12,250 nt of DNA from an uncultured Rhodospirillales bacterium (GCA_903844785.1 CAIMVB010000060.1:1-12250); one strand, 5' to 3'. Positions 1 to 6,827 are shown, numbered from the stretch's first letter. The notes: generated from the letters alone by a model not told the origin. Numbers and translations are program-made.

Positions 1-493
1 CGCGCCGGGCTGGCGCGCCGATGCCGGTCCGGCGGTGCTGCTCGGTGCGGGCGGCGCGGCGCGGGCCATTGCGGCGGCGCTTTTGGATGCCGGCGCGCCG
101 CGCGTGACCTTGGTGAATCGCACCCCCACCAAGGCCGAAGCTCTGGCGCGGGATTTGGGCGGGCCTATCAATGTCGCGGATCGGCCGCCGCTGGCTGAGG
201 CTGCGCTTCTGGTGAATACCACTTCGCTTGGCATGCAGGGTCAGCCCCCGCTTGAGATGGACCTCAGCCCCTTCGCCCCAAGCGCTGTGGTTGCCGATAT
301 CGTCTATGTGCCTCTGGAAACGCGGCTTTTGGCGGCGGCGCGGGCGCGTGGCCTGGTCGCGGTGGATGGGCTTGGCATGTTGCTGCATCAAGCCCGCCCG
401 GGCTTTGAGGCCTGGTTCGGTGTGGCGCCTCAAGTGGATCAGGCTTTGCGCGATGTCGTGGCGGCCGATATTCCGAAACGTGATGGCGCATGA
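1..493 (+). CDS. aroE: Shikimate dehydrogenase, 3' part (5' end outside the window)
   Basis: AroE reduces 3-dehydroshikimate to shikimate with NADPH in the cytoplasmic shikimate pathway to aromatic amino acids. The reading frame is open from base 2 without a start, so the N-terminal substrate-binding half lies beyond the left edge. What remains is the NADP-binding half. It shows the glycine-rich loop GAGGAARAI (codons from about 47), the NRTPTKA stretch that usually contacts the NADP phosphate, [16 protein letters not shown], and the C-terminal [10 protein letters not shown], all typical of AroE. A GTG at 35 could be read as a start, but it falls inside the Rossmann fold and the family match continues upstream of it. 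The stop TGA shares bases with the coaE start (ATGA), suggesting translational coupling. The family assignment is firm; the exact left boundary cannot be seen. Confidence 0.93.
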   Translation, partial: APGWRADAGPAVLLGAGGAARAIAAALLDAGAPRVTLVNRTPTKAEALARDLGGPINVADRPPLAEAALLVNTTSLGMQGQPPLEMDLSPFAPSAVVADIVYVPLETRLLAAARARGLVAVDGLGMLLHQARPGFEAWFGVAPQVDQALRDVVAADIPKRDGA

Positions 494-1083
494 AGATTAT
501 CGGCCTCACCGGTGGGATCGGCATGGGGAAATCAACAGCCTCGGCCTGTTTTCGTCGTCATAGGGTGCCGATCTTCGATGCGGATCAGGCCGTGCATCAT
601 TTGCAGGCAGTAGGCGGGCGTGCGGTGCGGCCGATTGAAGCGGCCTTCCCAGGCACCACACGCGGCGGCGCGGTGGACCGGGAAGCGCTACGCCGCGCTG
701 TATTGGGCAATCCTGCGGCGCTGAAAATCCTTGAACGCATTGTGCATCCGCTGGTGCGCGATGCGGAAAAGCGCTTCCTGGCGGCGGCGCGGCGCGCCGG
801 GCAATCGCTTGTTGTGCTGGATATCCCGCTGCTGCTTGAAACCGGTGGCGAAAAGCGGGTGGATTTGGTGGTGGTCGTCTCGGCCCCTGCCGCTGTGCAG
901 GCGGCGCGCGTGATGCGCCGGCCTGGCATGACGGCGGAGCGTTTAGCCGCCATCCGCGCGCGGCAAATGCCGGACGCCGTCAAGCGCCGGCGCGCGGATG
1001 TCGTGATCCATAGCGGGCTGTCGCGGCAATTCGCGGTTGCTGGCATTCGCCGTTTGTTGCGCAGACTTAGGGCGGCAGGCTGA
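490..1083 (+). CDS. coaE: Dephospho-CoA kinase
   Basis: CoaE phosphorylates the 3'-hydroxyl of dephospho-CoA with ATP, the last step of coenzyme A synthesis, in the cytoplasm. The 197-residue product has the usual family length. It opens with the P-loop [12 protein letters not shown] (residues 5-16), followed by FDADQAVH (29-36), which matches the conserved DAD segment for substrate binding. The lid/core motifs DIPLLLE (111-117) and RARQM (156-160) follow. The ATG overlaps the aroE stop by four bases and the CoaE stop overlaps the dnaQ start in TGATG, so aroE, coaE and dnaQ form one tightly packed unit. No strong Shine-Dalgarno precedes the ATG, which fits coupling to aroE translation. The aroE-coaE-dnaQ order is a known neighbourhood near the origin in alphaproteobacteria. 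Confidence 0.95.
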   Translation: MKIIGLTGGIGMGKSTASACFRRHRVPIFDADQAVHHLQAVGGRAVRPIEAAFPGTTRGGAVDREALRRAVLGNPAALKILERIVHPLVRDAEKRFLAAARRAGQSLVVLDIPLLLETGGEKRVDLVVVVSAPAAVQAARVMRRPGMTAERLAAIRARQMPDAVKRRRADVVIHSGLSRQFAVAGIRRLLRRLRAAG

Positions 1084-1784
1084 TGCGCCAGATCGTGCTG
1101 GATACGGAAACCACCGGGCTCGATCCGCTGAATGGCGACCGGGTGATCGAAGTGGCGGCGGTGGAATTGTTTAACCTGCTACCGACAGGTGAGGCGTTTC
1201 ACACTCTGTTAGACCCGGAACGCGATATCCCCGCCGATGCATCGCGCATCCATGGCTTTACCAATGGCGATGTGGCGGGCAAGCCGAAATTTGCGGAAAT
1301 CGCTGATCGGTTTTTGGCGTTCCTGGGTGATGCGGACATCATCGCCCATAATGCGCCGTTTGATTTTGGCTTCCTGGATGCCGAATTATTCCGCTGCAAG
1401 CGGCCGGCCTTGGACCGCACGCGGATGATTGACAGCCTGGCGATGGCAAAAAGCCGCTATCCGGGGATGCCAAATAACCTTGATGCGCTCTGCCGGCGGC
1501 TTGGCGTGGATAATTCCATGCGCGGCAGCCACAATGCCATTCTGGACTGCCAGCTTTTGGCGCAGGTCTATCTGGAGTTGATGGGTGGCAAGCAGCCGGG
1601 GCTGGAATTGGCAGCTAAAGCCAAGCCACGGCTTGTTTCGCTCGAAGTTGAAGCCGTCGCGCGCGATGCCTTATTGATCACCCCAGGCGCGGAAATGCTG
1701 GCCGCGCATGAGGTCTTTGTTAAAGCCAAGATCAAGGAAGCGATCTGGCTGAAGCCGCCCTTGGCGCCTGAGGATCAATCCTGA
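1083..1784 (+). CDS. dnaQ: DNA polymerase III epsilon subunit (3'-5' proofreading exonuclease)
   Basis: DnaQ is the proofreading exonuclease of the replicative polymerase core and binds the alpha subunit. All DEDDh catalytic motifs are visible. ExoI is LDTETTG with D7 and E9. ExoII is HNAPFDFGFLDAEL with D94. ExoIII is HNAILD with H150 and D155. At 233 residues it is close to the E. coli subunit (243). The segment after about residue 180, including the aromatic and proline-rich end (IWLKPPLAPEDQS), should be the flexible linker and alpha-binding tail; this is inferred from family architecture. The start is the ATG in TGATG, preceded by an AGG a few bases upstream. It is the last gene of the visible aroE-coaE-dnaQ unit and converges on hemE with only six bases between the stop codons. 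Confidence 0.95.
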   Translation: MRQIVLDTETTGLDPLNGDRVIEVAAVELFNLLPTGEAFHTLLDPERDIPADASRIHGFTNGDVAGKPKFAEIADRFLAFLGDADIIAHNAPFDFGFLDAELFRCKRPALDRTRMIDSLAMAKSRYPGMPNNLDALCRRLGVDNSMRGSHNAILDCQLLAQVYLELMGGKQPGLELAAKAKPRLVSLEVEAVARDALLITPGAEMLAAHEVFVKAKIKEAIWLKPPLAPEDQS

Positions 1785-1795
1785 TCTTGTTTAGC
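1771..1795. terminator. Weak possible stem-loop at the dnaQ/hemE convergent junction
   Basis: The arms GATCA (1773-1777) and TGATC (1782-1786) face each other across a 4-base loop, with one wobble pair and one A-T pair extending the stem. On the + strand TTGTTTA follows. The hairpin overlaps the end of dnaQ. It is short and may be chance, but it is the only stem seen between these convergent genes. Confidence 0.25.
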
Positions 1796-2849
1796 TGCTG
1801 CGAATAATCCGCATGAGCTGCGCTACATGTTCGGGCGGCGTCGGCGGAATGATCCCGTGGCCCAAATTGAAGATGAACGGCCGCCCACGCATGGCACCCA
1901 GGATGCTGCGTGCCTCAGCTTCCAACGCCGCACCGCCAGCAACCAGCGCCAGCGGGTCCAAATTGCCCTGCAAAGGCATAGTGGCGGGTACAGCCTGTGC
2001 AGCCCAGCGCGGATCCATGCTGGTATCCATCGCGACGCCATCCACCGCGGCGCGGGCGGCGTAATCAGTGATCATGGGCCCGGCCAGGCGCGGGAAGCCG
2101 ATAATGGGCGTGTTCGGGCAGCGCTTGCGCACTGCACGGGCGATGGCGGCGGAAGGTTCAATGACCCAGCGGCGGAATTGACTGGGGGGCAATAGGCCGG
2201 CCCAGGTATCGAATAACATCAGCGCTTCGGCGCCCGCTTCCACCTGCGCCACCAGATATTCAACAGTGGCATCCTGCAGAATGCGGATCAGCCGCCCGAA
2301 ACTGGCAGGGTCACTGAAGGCCATGCCGCGCGTAGCAGCGAAATCTTTACTGCCGCGGCCTTCCACCATGTAGCAGGCGACCGTGAAAGGGGAACCGGCA
2401 AAGCCGATCAGTGCGGTTTTCGGGTGGTGCTGATCCAACCCCGCCCGCGTCAGCCGCACGGTTTCAAAAATCGGTGCTGCCTTGGCCAGAAGTCCTTCAA
2501 GATTGAGCGCCGCGATTCCCTCGGCCGAGCGGATCGGGTCCAGCAGCGGACCTTCCCCTTCGGCAAAGCGCAGCCCTTGGCCCAACGCCCAGGGTACCAT
2601 GAGAATATCGGAAAACAGAATGGCGGCATCCATGCTATAGCGGCGGATCGGCTGGAGCGTGACCTCGGCCGCCAGGTCTGGTGTGGTACAGAGAGAGATG
2701 AAATCCCCCGCCTGGGCGCGCGTCGCGCGATATTCGGGCAAATAGCGTCCAGCCTGGCGCATCAGCCATACGGGCGGCGGCCAGACAGCCTCTCCTGCCA
2801 AGACGCGCAAAAAGGGTTTGGCCCGGCTGGCCTCGTTTTCCGTTTCCAT
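1791..2849 (-). CDS. hemE: Uroporphyrinogen III decarboxylase
   Basis: HemE removes four carboxyl groups from uroporphyrinogen III to give coproporphyrinogen III in cytoplasmic heme synthesis. The 352-residue product carries the signature PVWLMRQAGRYLPEYR (residues 26-41, with R31 and R35 in the substrate pocket). FSDIL follows with D81, the position of the catalytic aspartate in this family. Also present are GFAGSPFTVACYMVEG, LFDTWAGLL and the C-terminal FNLGHGIIPPTPPEHV with its conserved histidine. Length and motif order are normal. The ATG at 2849 is the best start, though the preceding bases show no clear ribosome binding site. The gene points away from the 296-bp spacer that looks like the replication origin. 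A hemE gene beside oriC is well known in Caulobacter and Rickettsia and is the main contextual support for that call. Confidence 0.96.
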   Translation of the reverse strand: METENEASRAKPFLRVLAGEAVWPPPVWLMRQAGRYLPEYRATRAQAGDFISLCTTPDLAAEVTLQPIRRYSMDAAILFSDILMVPWALGQGLRFAEGEGPLLDPIRSAEGIAALNLEGLLAKAAPIFETVRLTRAGLDQHHPKTALIGFAGSPFTVACYMVEGRGSKDFAATRGMAFSDPASFGRLIRILQDATVEYLVAQVEAGAEALMLFDTWAGLLPPSQFRRWVIEPSAAIARAVRKRCPNTPIIGFPRLAGPMITDYAARAAVDGVAMDTSMDPRWAAQAVPATMPLQGNLDPLALVAGGAALEAEARSILGAMRGRPFIFNLGHGIIPPTPPEHVAQLMRIIRSS

Positions 2850-2867
2850 GAGCCAAACATAAGCATT

Positions 2868-2880
2868 GAATCTAAGATTC
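2868..2880. promoter_or_regulatory. 13-bp inverted repeat made of two GANTC sites
   Basis: GAATCT-A-AGATTC is a perfect palindrome with 6-base arms around one central base. Each arm carries a GANTC site (CcrM methylation sequence), and it lies 19 bp upstream of the hemE start within the AT-rich part of the candidate origin. It could be a methylation-sensitive control site for hemE or for origin firing, or a protein operator. The function is not shown by the sequence. Confidence 0.4.
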
Positions 2881-2906
2881 TGAAAGATGAGGTAGCTTGT
2901 AGGGCC

Positions 2907-2915
2907 TGTGGATCA
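2907..2915 (-). promoter_or_regulatory. DnaA box, one mismatch
   Basis: On the minus strand this reads TGATCCACA, one base from the strong DnaA box TTATCCACA. It lies just outside the AT-rich stretch of the candidate origin and points opposite to the other two boxes. Confidence 0.5.
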
Positions 2916-2938
2916 TGGGGAGGCAAGTAACGCAAAGC

Positions 2939-2947
2939 CTATCCACA
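2939..2947 (+). promoter_or_regulatory. DnaA box, one mismatch
   Basis: CTATCCACA differs from TTATCCACA only at the first base. It lies 23 bp from the minus-strand box at 2907-2915, so the two form a close pair of opposite orientation in the candidate origin. Confidence 0.55.
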
Positions 2948-3113
2948 GCTTTCTCCCCGGAAAGTGATTGGCGGTAACGCTGTTGATATCTGGGGACTCC
3001 TCACTTTTGCGTGTTCACCCGACTGGCAGGCTAAAACCATCCAGGCTTGCGCGATGGGGTGGTTTCATCCCCATTATGAGCTAGGGCGGGATAGGTGGCG
3101 GAATCCACCCCCG

Positions 3114-3122
3114 TTATCCACA
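3114..3122 (+). promoter_or_regulatory. DnaA box, perfect TTATCCACA
   Basis: An exact match to the high-affinity DnaA box, 23 bp upstream of the ATG of the PPDK/PEPS regulatory protein gene. Besides origin binding, DnaA here could affect transcription of that gene, since its promoter or leader must overlap this site. Confidence 0.75.
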
Positions 3123-3145
3123 TTAGTTCACGGAATTCTCCCGCC

Positions 3146-4036
3146 ATGCCCAACAGGCAAATTGACCTCCATCTTGTGTCTGACTCAACCGGTGAGACCT
3201 TGCACTCCATCGCGCGCGCTACTTTAGCGCGGTTCGATGATCATCACGTCGTGGATCATCGCTGGAGCTTGATCAGATCCCGCTTGCAGTTGGACCGGGT
3301 CCTGGAAGGGATTCAGCATGAACCGGGGCCTGTGCTGTACACATTGGTTGATTCAAGCCTGCGCCATGTGCTGGAGGAAGCCTGCCAGCGCATGGGGGTG
3401 ATGTGCCTGTCACCGCTTGATCCTGTGATGGAGCTTTTGCAGGAAGCAACCGGTGCACGCGCGCGGGAAAAGCGCGCAGCACAGCATGTGATGGATGCAG
3501 ATTACTTCCGACGCATTGACGCAATGCATTATGTTTTGTCGCATGATGACGGGCAGGGGACGGTTGGCATTCGCAATGCCGATGTGGTGCTGGTTGGTGT
3601 TTCACGCAGCAGCAAGACGCCGACCTGTTTCTATTTGGCCAATCGCGGCATCAAGGCAGCCAATGTGCCGATTGTACCAGGTGCCAACCTGCCGGAAATT
3701 TTGAACGATCCACCCTGCCCCGTGGTTGGTTTGTACATTGAAGCCAATGCGCTGATTGATATTCGCCGGCATCGCTTGAAAATTATCGGTGGTCAGGGTG
3801 TCCGGCAGGACACGACAGATTACATTGATCCGGAAGCGGTAAAGGCGGAGATCATCGCAGCACGGCGGTTATGCACGACGCATGGCTGGCCGGTGATTGA
3901 TGTGACGCGGCGCAGCATTGAAGAAACCTCGGCCACCGTTCTGCAATTAATGGAAGCCTGGCACGCGCGCCGCCGTGAAGCGAAGATAGCCTTGGCGCCT
4001 GAAGATCCTGCTGCGGGGGTGATTGGAAAGCGCTGA
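3146..4036 (+). CDS. Pyruvate phosphate dikinase / PEP synthase regulatory protein (bifunctional kinase-pyrophosphorylase, DUF299 family)
   Basis: Family members switch PPDK or PEP synthase off by ADP-dependent threonine phosphorylation and on again by phosphate-dependent dephosphorylation, so they control the pyruvate/PEP step. Which partner is used here cannot be told from the window. The 296-residue product begins with the hallmark [14 protein letters not shown] (residues 6-19). It has the family P-loop [10 protein letters not shown] (151-160), the segment [16 protein letters not shown] and the C-terminal [14 protein letters not shown]. The ATG at 3146 is chosen. A GTG at 3095 is in frame but would add 17 residues before the conserved N-terminus and place the perfect DnaA box inside the gene. 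A GGAA 11 bases upstream is a weak ribosome site. The gene leaves the candidate origin divergently from hemE, as its homologue does in Caulobacter. The C-terminal 20 or so residues look unconserved. Confidence 0.93.
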   Translation: MPNRQIDLHLVSDSTGETLHSIARATLARFDDHHVVDHRWSLIRSRLQLDRVLEGIQHEPGPVLYTLVDSSLRHVLEEACQRMGVMCLSPLDPVMELLQEATGARAREKRAAQHVMDADYFRRIDAMHYVLSHDDGQGTVGIRNADVVLVGVSRSSKTPTCFYLANRGIKAANVPIVPGANLPEILNDPPCPVVGLYIEANALIDIRRHRLKIIGGQGVRQDTTDYIDPEAVKAEIIAARRLCTTHGWPVIDVTRRSIEETSATVLQLMEAWHARRREAKIALAPEDPAAGVIGKR

Positions 4037-4038
4037 GA

Positions 4039-4821
4039 ATGGCCACGCTTAGGCAACCCGATATCACTGCCCTGGAGCGCGCCTGCCTGACCGCAGTGCC
4101 AGCGCAACGTGTAGCCTTTGATGGCAGTTTTGTGCTGCGCAGTTTTTTGGGTGGCACAGGCCGCGCCAATGCCGCGAGTAGCTTGAGCCCAGTGGCTGAT
4201 CCAGAACTCCTTGCGCGGATTACACGCATCGAAAGCCGTTATGAGGCGCAGAAGCTGCCAGTGCGGTTTCGCTCCACCCCGCTTGATCCGCCTGGAATGG
4301 CTGATGCGTTGTCAGCACGCGGCTATGTGGAAAAGGACGAGACGATTATTTTTCTAGCACCGATTGAAGGCATTGCGCGGATGGATGCGGTAATTCGGGT
4401 ATTAGCCGCGCCTGATGATGATTGGATGGCGGTGACGGCGACCGCAGAGCATCAAGTCCCCGCACGGCGGGCAGAAAAAGAACGCGCGGTCAGTATGATG
4501 ATGGTGCCGGCGGCCTGGCTTGTTTTATATGAAGCCAATCAACCCGTTGCTTGCATTTCAGTGGTTGCAGATGGGGCGCTGGCTGGGTTTTTCGACTTGG
4601 CGGTGGTGCCTCAAGCACGGCGGCGGGGCCTGGGCTCTCAGATTACGCGTGCCGCGGCGCAATGGGCGGCAGAACAAGGGGCTGCGTGGCTATGGGCGCA
4701 GGTGGCATCGGCCAATCAGGCATCCTGCGCGGCACAGCTGAGCCTCGGCATGCGCGAAGCTTATCGTTACGTCTATTATGTGCGCCCGCAGGATAAGGTG
4801 GCTGCGTTGCACTTTGGGTAA
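4039..4821 (+). CDS. GNAT family N-acetyltransferase, substrate unknown
   Basis: The 260-residue protein has a clear GNAT acetyl-CoA-binding motif A in its C-terminal half: FFDLAVVPQARRRGLG, with the RxxGxG pattern at residues 194-199. A helix and the C-terminal pattern ANQASCAAQLSLGMREAYRYVYY follow, as in most GNAT folds. The N-terminal half (about 25-110: RSFLGGTGRANAASSLSP, then LPVRFRSTPLDPPGMADALSARGY) resembles the degenerate first half of two-lobed GNAT proteins and probably shapes the substrate pocket; this is from family memory. The substrate cannot be predicted; small molecules, amines and protein N-termini are all possible. It starts two bases after the preceding stop, with GGAAAG about nine bases upstream, so it is likely cotranscribed with the PPDK/PEPS regulator gene. 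A strong stem-loop follows the stop. Confidence 0.85.
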   Translation: MATLRQPDITALERACLTAVPAQRVAFDGSFVLRSFLGGTGRANAASSLSPVADPELLARITRIESRYEAQKLPVRFRSTPLDPPGMADALSARGYVEKDETIIFLAPIEGIARMDAVIRVLAAPDDDWMAVTATAEHQVPARRAEKERAVSMMMVPAAWLVLYEANQPVACISVVADGALAGFFDLAVVPQARRRGLGSQITRAAAQWAAEQGAAWLWAQVASANQASCAAQLSLGMREAYRYVYYVRPQDKVAALHFG

Positions 4822-4825
4822 GCCA

Positions 4826-4857
4826 CTGGGCTTTGGTTGCGGCGAACCAAAGCCCAG
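4826..4857. terminator. Perfect 13-bp stem-loop between convergent genes
   Basis: The arms at 4826-4838 (CTGGGCTTTGGTT) and 4845-4857 are exactly complementary, with loop GCGGCG. It lies 5 bases after the GNAT stop and 10 bases after the quinone oxidoreductase stop on the other strand, the expected place for a shared two-way terminator. Neither side has a run of T residues, so it may act as a transcript-end stabiliser or Rho-assisted terminator rather than a classic intrinsic one. Confidence 0.7.
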
Positions 4858-4866
4858 GCAAGATCA

Positions 4867-5841
4867 TTACGGAATAAGTACGGTGCTGCCCGTGGTCTTG
4901 CGGGCTTCAAGCGCAATATGCGCCGCAGCAGCATCCTTGAGCGCATGGGTTTGATTGACACGGATCTTGACGGCGCCTGAGGCAACAACCTCAAACAAAT
5001 CATTCGCACGTGCGACCAGATCCTCACGCTGCGCAGTATAGGTCGCAAGCGTAGGGCGGGTCACATAAAGCGAGCCCTTGGCGGCCAGAATGCCAAGATC
5101 CGGAATAGCAACGGGGCCAGAGGCATTACCATAGGAGATCATGAGCCCGTAGGGCGCCAAGCAATCGAGCGAAGTGAGGAAGCTATCCTTGCCGACACTG
5201 TCATAAACCACAGGCAGCATCGCGCCTTTGGTGATGTCCTTCACGCGGGCAGGAATATCATCGCTGGTAAGCAGCGCATGGTCCACGCCGTGGTCTTTCA
5301 CCAGCGCCGCCTTTTCTGGTGTGCTGACCACACCAATGACGGTGCATCCAAGATGCTTGGCCCATTGGCTGAGGATCAGGCCAACACCGCCGGCGGCAGC
5401 ATGGATCAGCACTGTTTGGCCGGCCTTAGCCGCGTAGCATTTCTTGATCAGGAAAGCCGCCGTCATGCCTTGCAGCATCATGGCAGCGCCTTGTTCAAAG
5501 GTGATGACGTCTGGCATTTTGACAAGACGATCCGCCTTGATGGTGCGCGCTTCGGCATAGGCACCAATCGGGCCGGTGGCATAGGCCACGCGATCACCCA
5601 CCTTCACTTCGGTGACACCTTCGCCAATGGCTTCCACAATGCCGGAGGCTTCCATACCGATGATCGCCGGCATGCTCGGCGCCTTATAGAGGCCGGTGCG
5701 GAAATAAACATCGATGTAATTCAGGCCAACGGCCTTGTGGCGCACCAGGGCTTCGCCGGGCTTCGGGGAGGGAAGGGGTACTTCTTCCCAAACCATTTTC
5801 TCCGGGCCGCCGGTTTCATGGATGCGGATGGCGTGATTCAT
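4867..5841 (-). CDS. NAD(P)H:quinone oxidoreductase, zinc-independent MDR superfamily (zeta-crystallin type)
   Basis: Members of this group reduce quinones or other activated carbonyl/alkene substrates with NADPH in the cytosol. The 324-residue length is typical. The N-terminal GroES-like domain contains VGLNYIDVYFRTGLY (residues 38-52) and PAIIGMEASGIVEAIGEGV (58-76). The Rossmann domain has the NADPH loop AAAGGVG (148-154), preceded by GMTA (125-128). Both stretches are hallmarks of the quinone oxidoreductase branch. The zinc ligands of alcohol dehydrogenases are absent, consistent with a zinc-free enzyme. The start at 5841 lies 11 bases after the stop of the upstream alkyltransferase gene on the same strand, so the two probably share a transcript that ends at the 4826-4857 hairpin. 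The physiological substrate is not evident. The symbol qor would be reasonable but is not proven. Confidence 0.9.
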   Translation of the reverse strand: MNHAIRIHETGGPEKMVWEEVPLPSPKPGEALVRHKAVGLNYIDVYFRTGLYKAPSMPAIIGMEASGIVEAIGEGVTEVKVGDRVAYATGPIGAYAEARTIKADRLVKMPDVITFEQGAAMMLQGMTAAFLIKKCYAAKAGQTVLIHAAAGGVGLILSQWAKHLGCTVIGVVSTPEKAALVKDHGVDHALLTSDDIPARVKDITKGAMLPVVYDSVGKDSFLTSLDCLAPYGLMISYGNASGPVAIPDLGILAAKGSLYVTRPTLATYTAQREDLVARANDLFEVVASGAVKIRVNQTHALKDAAAAHIALEARKTTGSTVLIP

Positions 5842-5852
5842 GGGGGTATCCG

Positions 5853-6341
5853 TCAGGGGCGCTTACGGGGCGCCGTGGGGTTGAGGGGGAGGAGAAGCGC
5901 GCGGCTTTCTAGATCCAAAAGATAGCGCTTTGTAGCGGGTCCATCGCCGCCGGAATAGCCACCCAGCGATCCATCGGCGGCGATGACGCGATGGCAGGGG
6001 ATAAAAAGCGGAATGGGGTTGGCGCCACTGGCCCCGCCTACCGCGCGCGGCGCAGAACCAACGGCGCGCGCGATATCCGCATAACTCCGCGTCTCCCCTA
6101 GCGGAATGGCGCAAAGCGCAGCCCAGACGCGTTTTTGGAAGGCCGAGCCCTCAGGCGCCAAAGGCAGATCAAAGCTCAGGCGCTTGCCATCAAAATATTC
6201 CTGCAATTGGTCGCGCGCCTTAAGCAGCAGGGGCGTGGCTTCCTGATCCCGCCCGCGGCCCCAATCGAGAGCCACGATGGCATCGCCATCTTGAGAGATG
6301 GTGACTTCGCCGAGATTGGTATGGAGAGAGAGTTGCGGCAT
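5853..6341 (-). CDS. ogt: Methylated-DNA--[protein]-cysteine S-methyltransferase (O6-alkylguanine repair)
   Basis: This suicide repair protein moves the alkyl group from O6-alkylguanine in DNA to its own cysteine. The diagnostic active site IPCHRVI is present with the acceptor Cys at residue 116 (counted from the start chosen). It is preceded by the DNA-binding helix-turn-helix RSYADIARAVGSAPRAVGGA (85-104), which includes the conserved arginine that flips the base, and by GANP. The C-terminal GGYSGGDGPATKRYLLDLE fits the family. I chose the ATG at 6341 (162 residues) because MPQLSLHTNLGEVTI looks like the usual N-terminus. An in-frame ATG at 6365 would add eight residues; neither has a clear ribosome site. 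No Ada-type regulatory domain is attached. The gene leads a two-gene minus-strand unit with the quinone oxidoreductase. The symbol ogt is by similarity; the type could equally be called MGMT. Confidence 0.92.
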   Translation of the reverse strand: MPQLSLHTNLGEVTISQDGDAIVALDWGRGRDQEATPLLLKARDQLQEYFDGKRLSFDLPLAPEGSAFQKRVWAALCAIPLGETRSYADIARAVGSAPRAVGGASGANPIPLFIPCHRVIAADGSLGGYSGGDGPATKRYLLDLESRALLLPLNPTAPRKRP

Positions 6342-6449
6342 GACGCGCAAGCGAAGTGGCACCATGGCGGAGCAGCGTCAAGCGGGCCGCGCTTTGACGA
6401 AATGGCGTGTAGGCGCCAAGGAAGCCTTCAAGAGCGAAAGGGCGCGAAA

Positions 6450-6827
6450 ATGGATAATGCCGCAGCGCATAGGGCGCGTGTTTCGGACCCCCCACCTTAT
6501 TATGAGGCGCATGTTTTTGTGTGCTGCAATCGGCGGCCTGAGGGGCATAAACGGGGGTCTTGCGCTGCGCGCGGCAGTGAGGCTTTGCGCGATTATATGA
6601 AGGCGCGGGCCAAGGAATTGGGCCTGGCTGGGGTACGGGTGAATATGGCCGGCTGCCTGGATCGCTGCGAATTCGGGCCGGCGATGGTGATCTACCCCGA
6701 AGGAATTTGGTACAAAATCGAAACAACTTCTGATATTGACGATATTCTTCAAACACATCTGTGCCAGAAAGGGCGTGTGGCGCGGCTGATGCTGACGGAG
6801 CGCGATGTACCACCAGCGAAGGGGTGA
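6450..6827 (+). CDS. Thioredoxin-fold [2Fe-2S] ferredoxin
   Basis: The 125-residue protein resembles small [2Fe-2S] ferredoxins of the NuoE/Aquifex Fd4 thioredoxin-like fold, which carry electrons in the cytoplasm. Likely cluster ligands are C25 and C38 in FVCCNRRPEGHKRGSC and C69 and C73 in AGCLDRCEFGP. The VRVNMAGCLDRC and MVIYPEGIWY segments are typical of the family. C26 and C105 are extra cysteines. The ATG at 6450 is preceded by AAAGGG at 6437-6442 with a seven-base gap, the clearest ribosome site in this part of the window. The frame is open further upstream but only as antisense to the alkyltransferase gene. It is divergent from that gene across about 108 bp, and mnmE begins 36 bases downstream. 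The redox partner is unknown. Confidence 0.88.
   Translation: MDNAAAHRARVSDPPPYYEAHVFVCCNRRPEGHKRGSCAARGSEALRDYMKARAKELGLAGVRVNMAGCLDRCEFGPAMVIYPEGIWYKIETTSDIDDILQTHLCQKGRVARLMLTERDVPPAKG

Larger units (their letters stand above)
2850..3145. other. oriC: Candidate chromosomal replication origin (oriC) between hemE and the PPDK/PEPS regulator gene
   Basis: This 296-bp spacer separates two divergent genes in an otherwise nearly gapless window. It holds a perfect DnaA box TTATCCACA (3114-3122) and two single-mismatch boxes, CTATCCACA (2939-2947) and, on the other strand, TGATCCACA (2907-2915). By hand count, 32 of the 50 bases in 2851-2900 are A or T, against roughly 35-40% in the surrounding genes; this could be the unwinding element. 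Three GANTC sites, the recognition sequence of the alphaproteobacterial CcrM methylase, lie at 2868, 2876 and 3101. Two small stem-loops are visible: ATGGGG/CCCCAT (3054-3059 with 3069-3074) and GGTGG/CCACC (3094-3098 with 3105-3109). No TTAA-N7-TTAA CtrA site was found. Position next to hemE, with parAB and parS 4-9 kb away, matches alphaproteobacterial origins. Origin function is inferred. Confidence 0.72.

Noticed and set aside
35..37. GTG as the aroE start
   Set aside because: It would start inside the Rossmann strand just before the GAGGAA loop; the frame is open to the left edge, so the gene is simply cut.
2974..2988. IHF-like sequence in the candidate origin (TAA then TTGATA)
   Set aside because: The gap is five bases instead of the four in the IHF consensus, so it is not a proper match.
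5004..5015. TCGCACGTGCGA palindrome around CACGTG, a possible third parS
   Set aside because: It differs from the parS core at four of the twelve positions and lies inside the oxidoreductase gene; read as chance.
5278..5925. A 215-codon + strand open frame
   Set aside because: Antisense to the quinone oxidoreductase and alkyltransferase genes, low-complexity composition, no family motif.
6394..6399. TTGACG as a -35 element for the ferredoxin gene
   Set aside because: No acceptable -10 sequence at 16-18 bases downstream.
6135..6449. In-frame upstream extension of the ferredoxin to 230 residues
   Set aside because: The added part is antisense to the alkyltransferase gene, and the ATG at 6450 has a good ribosome site and a normal ferredoxin length.
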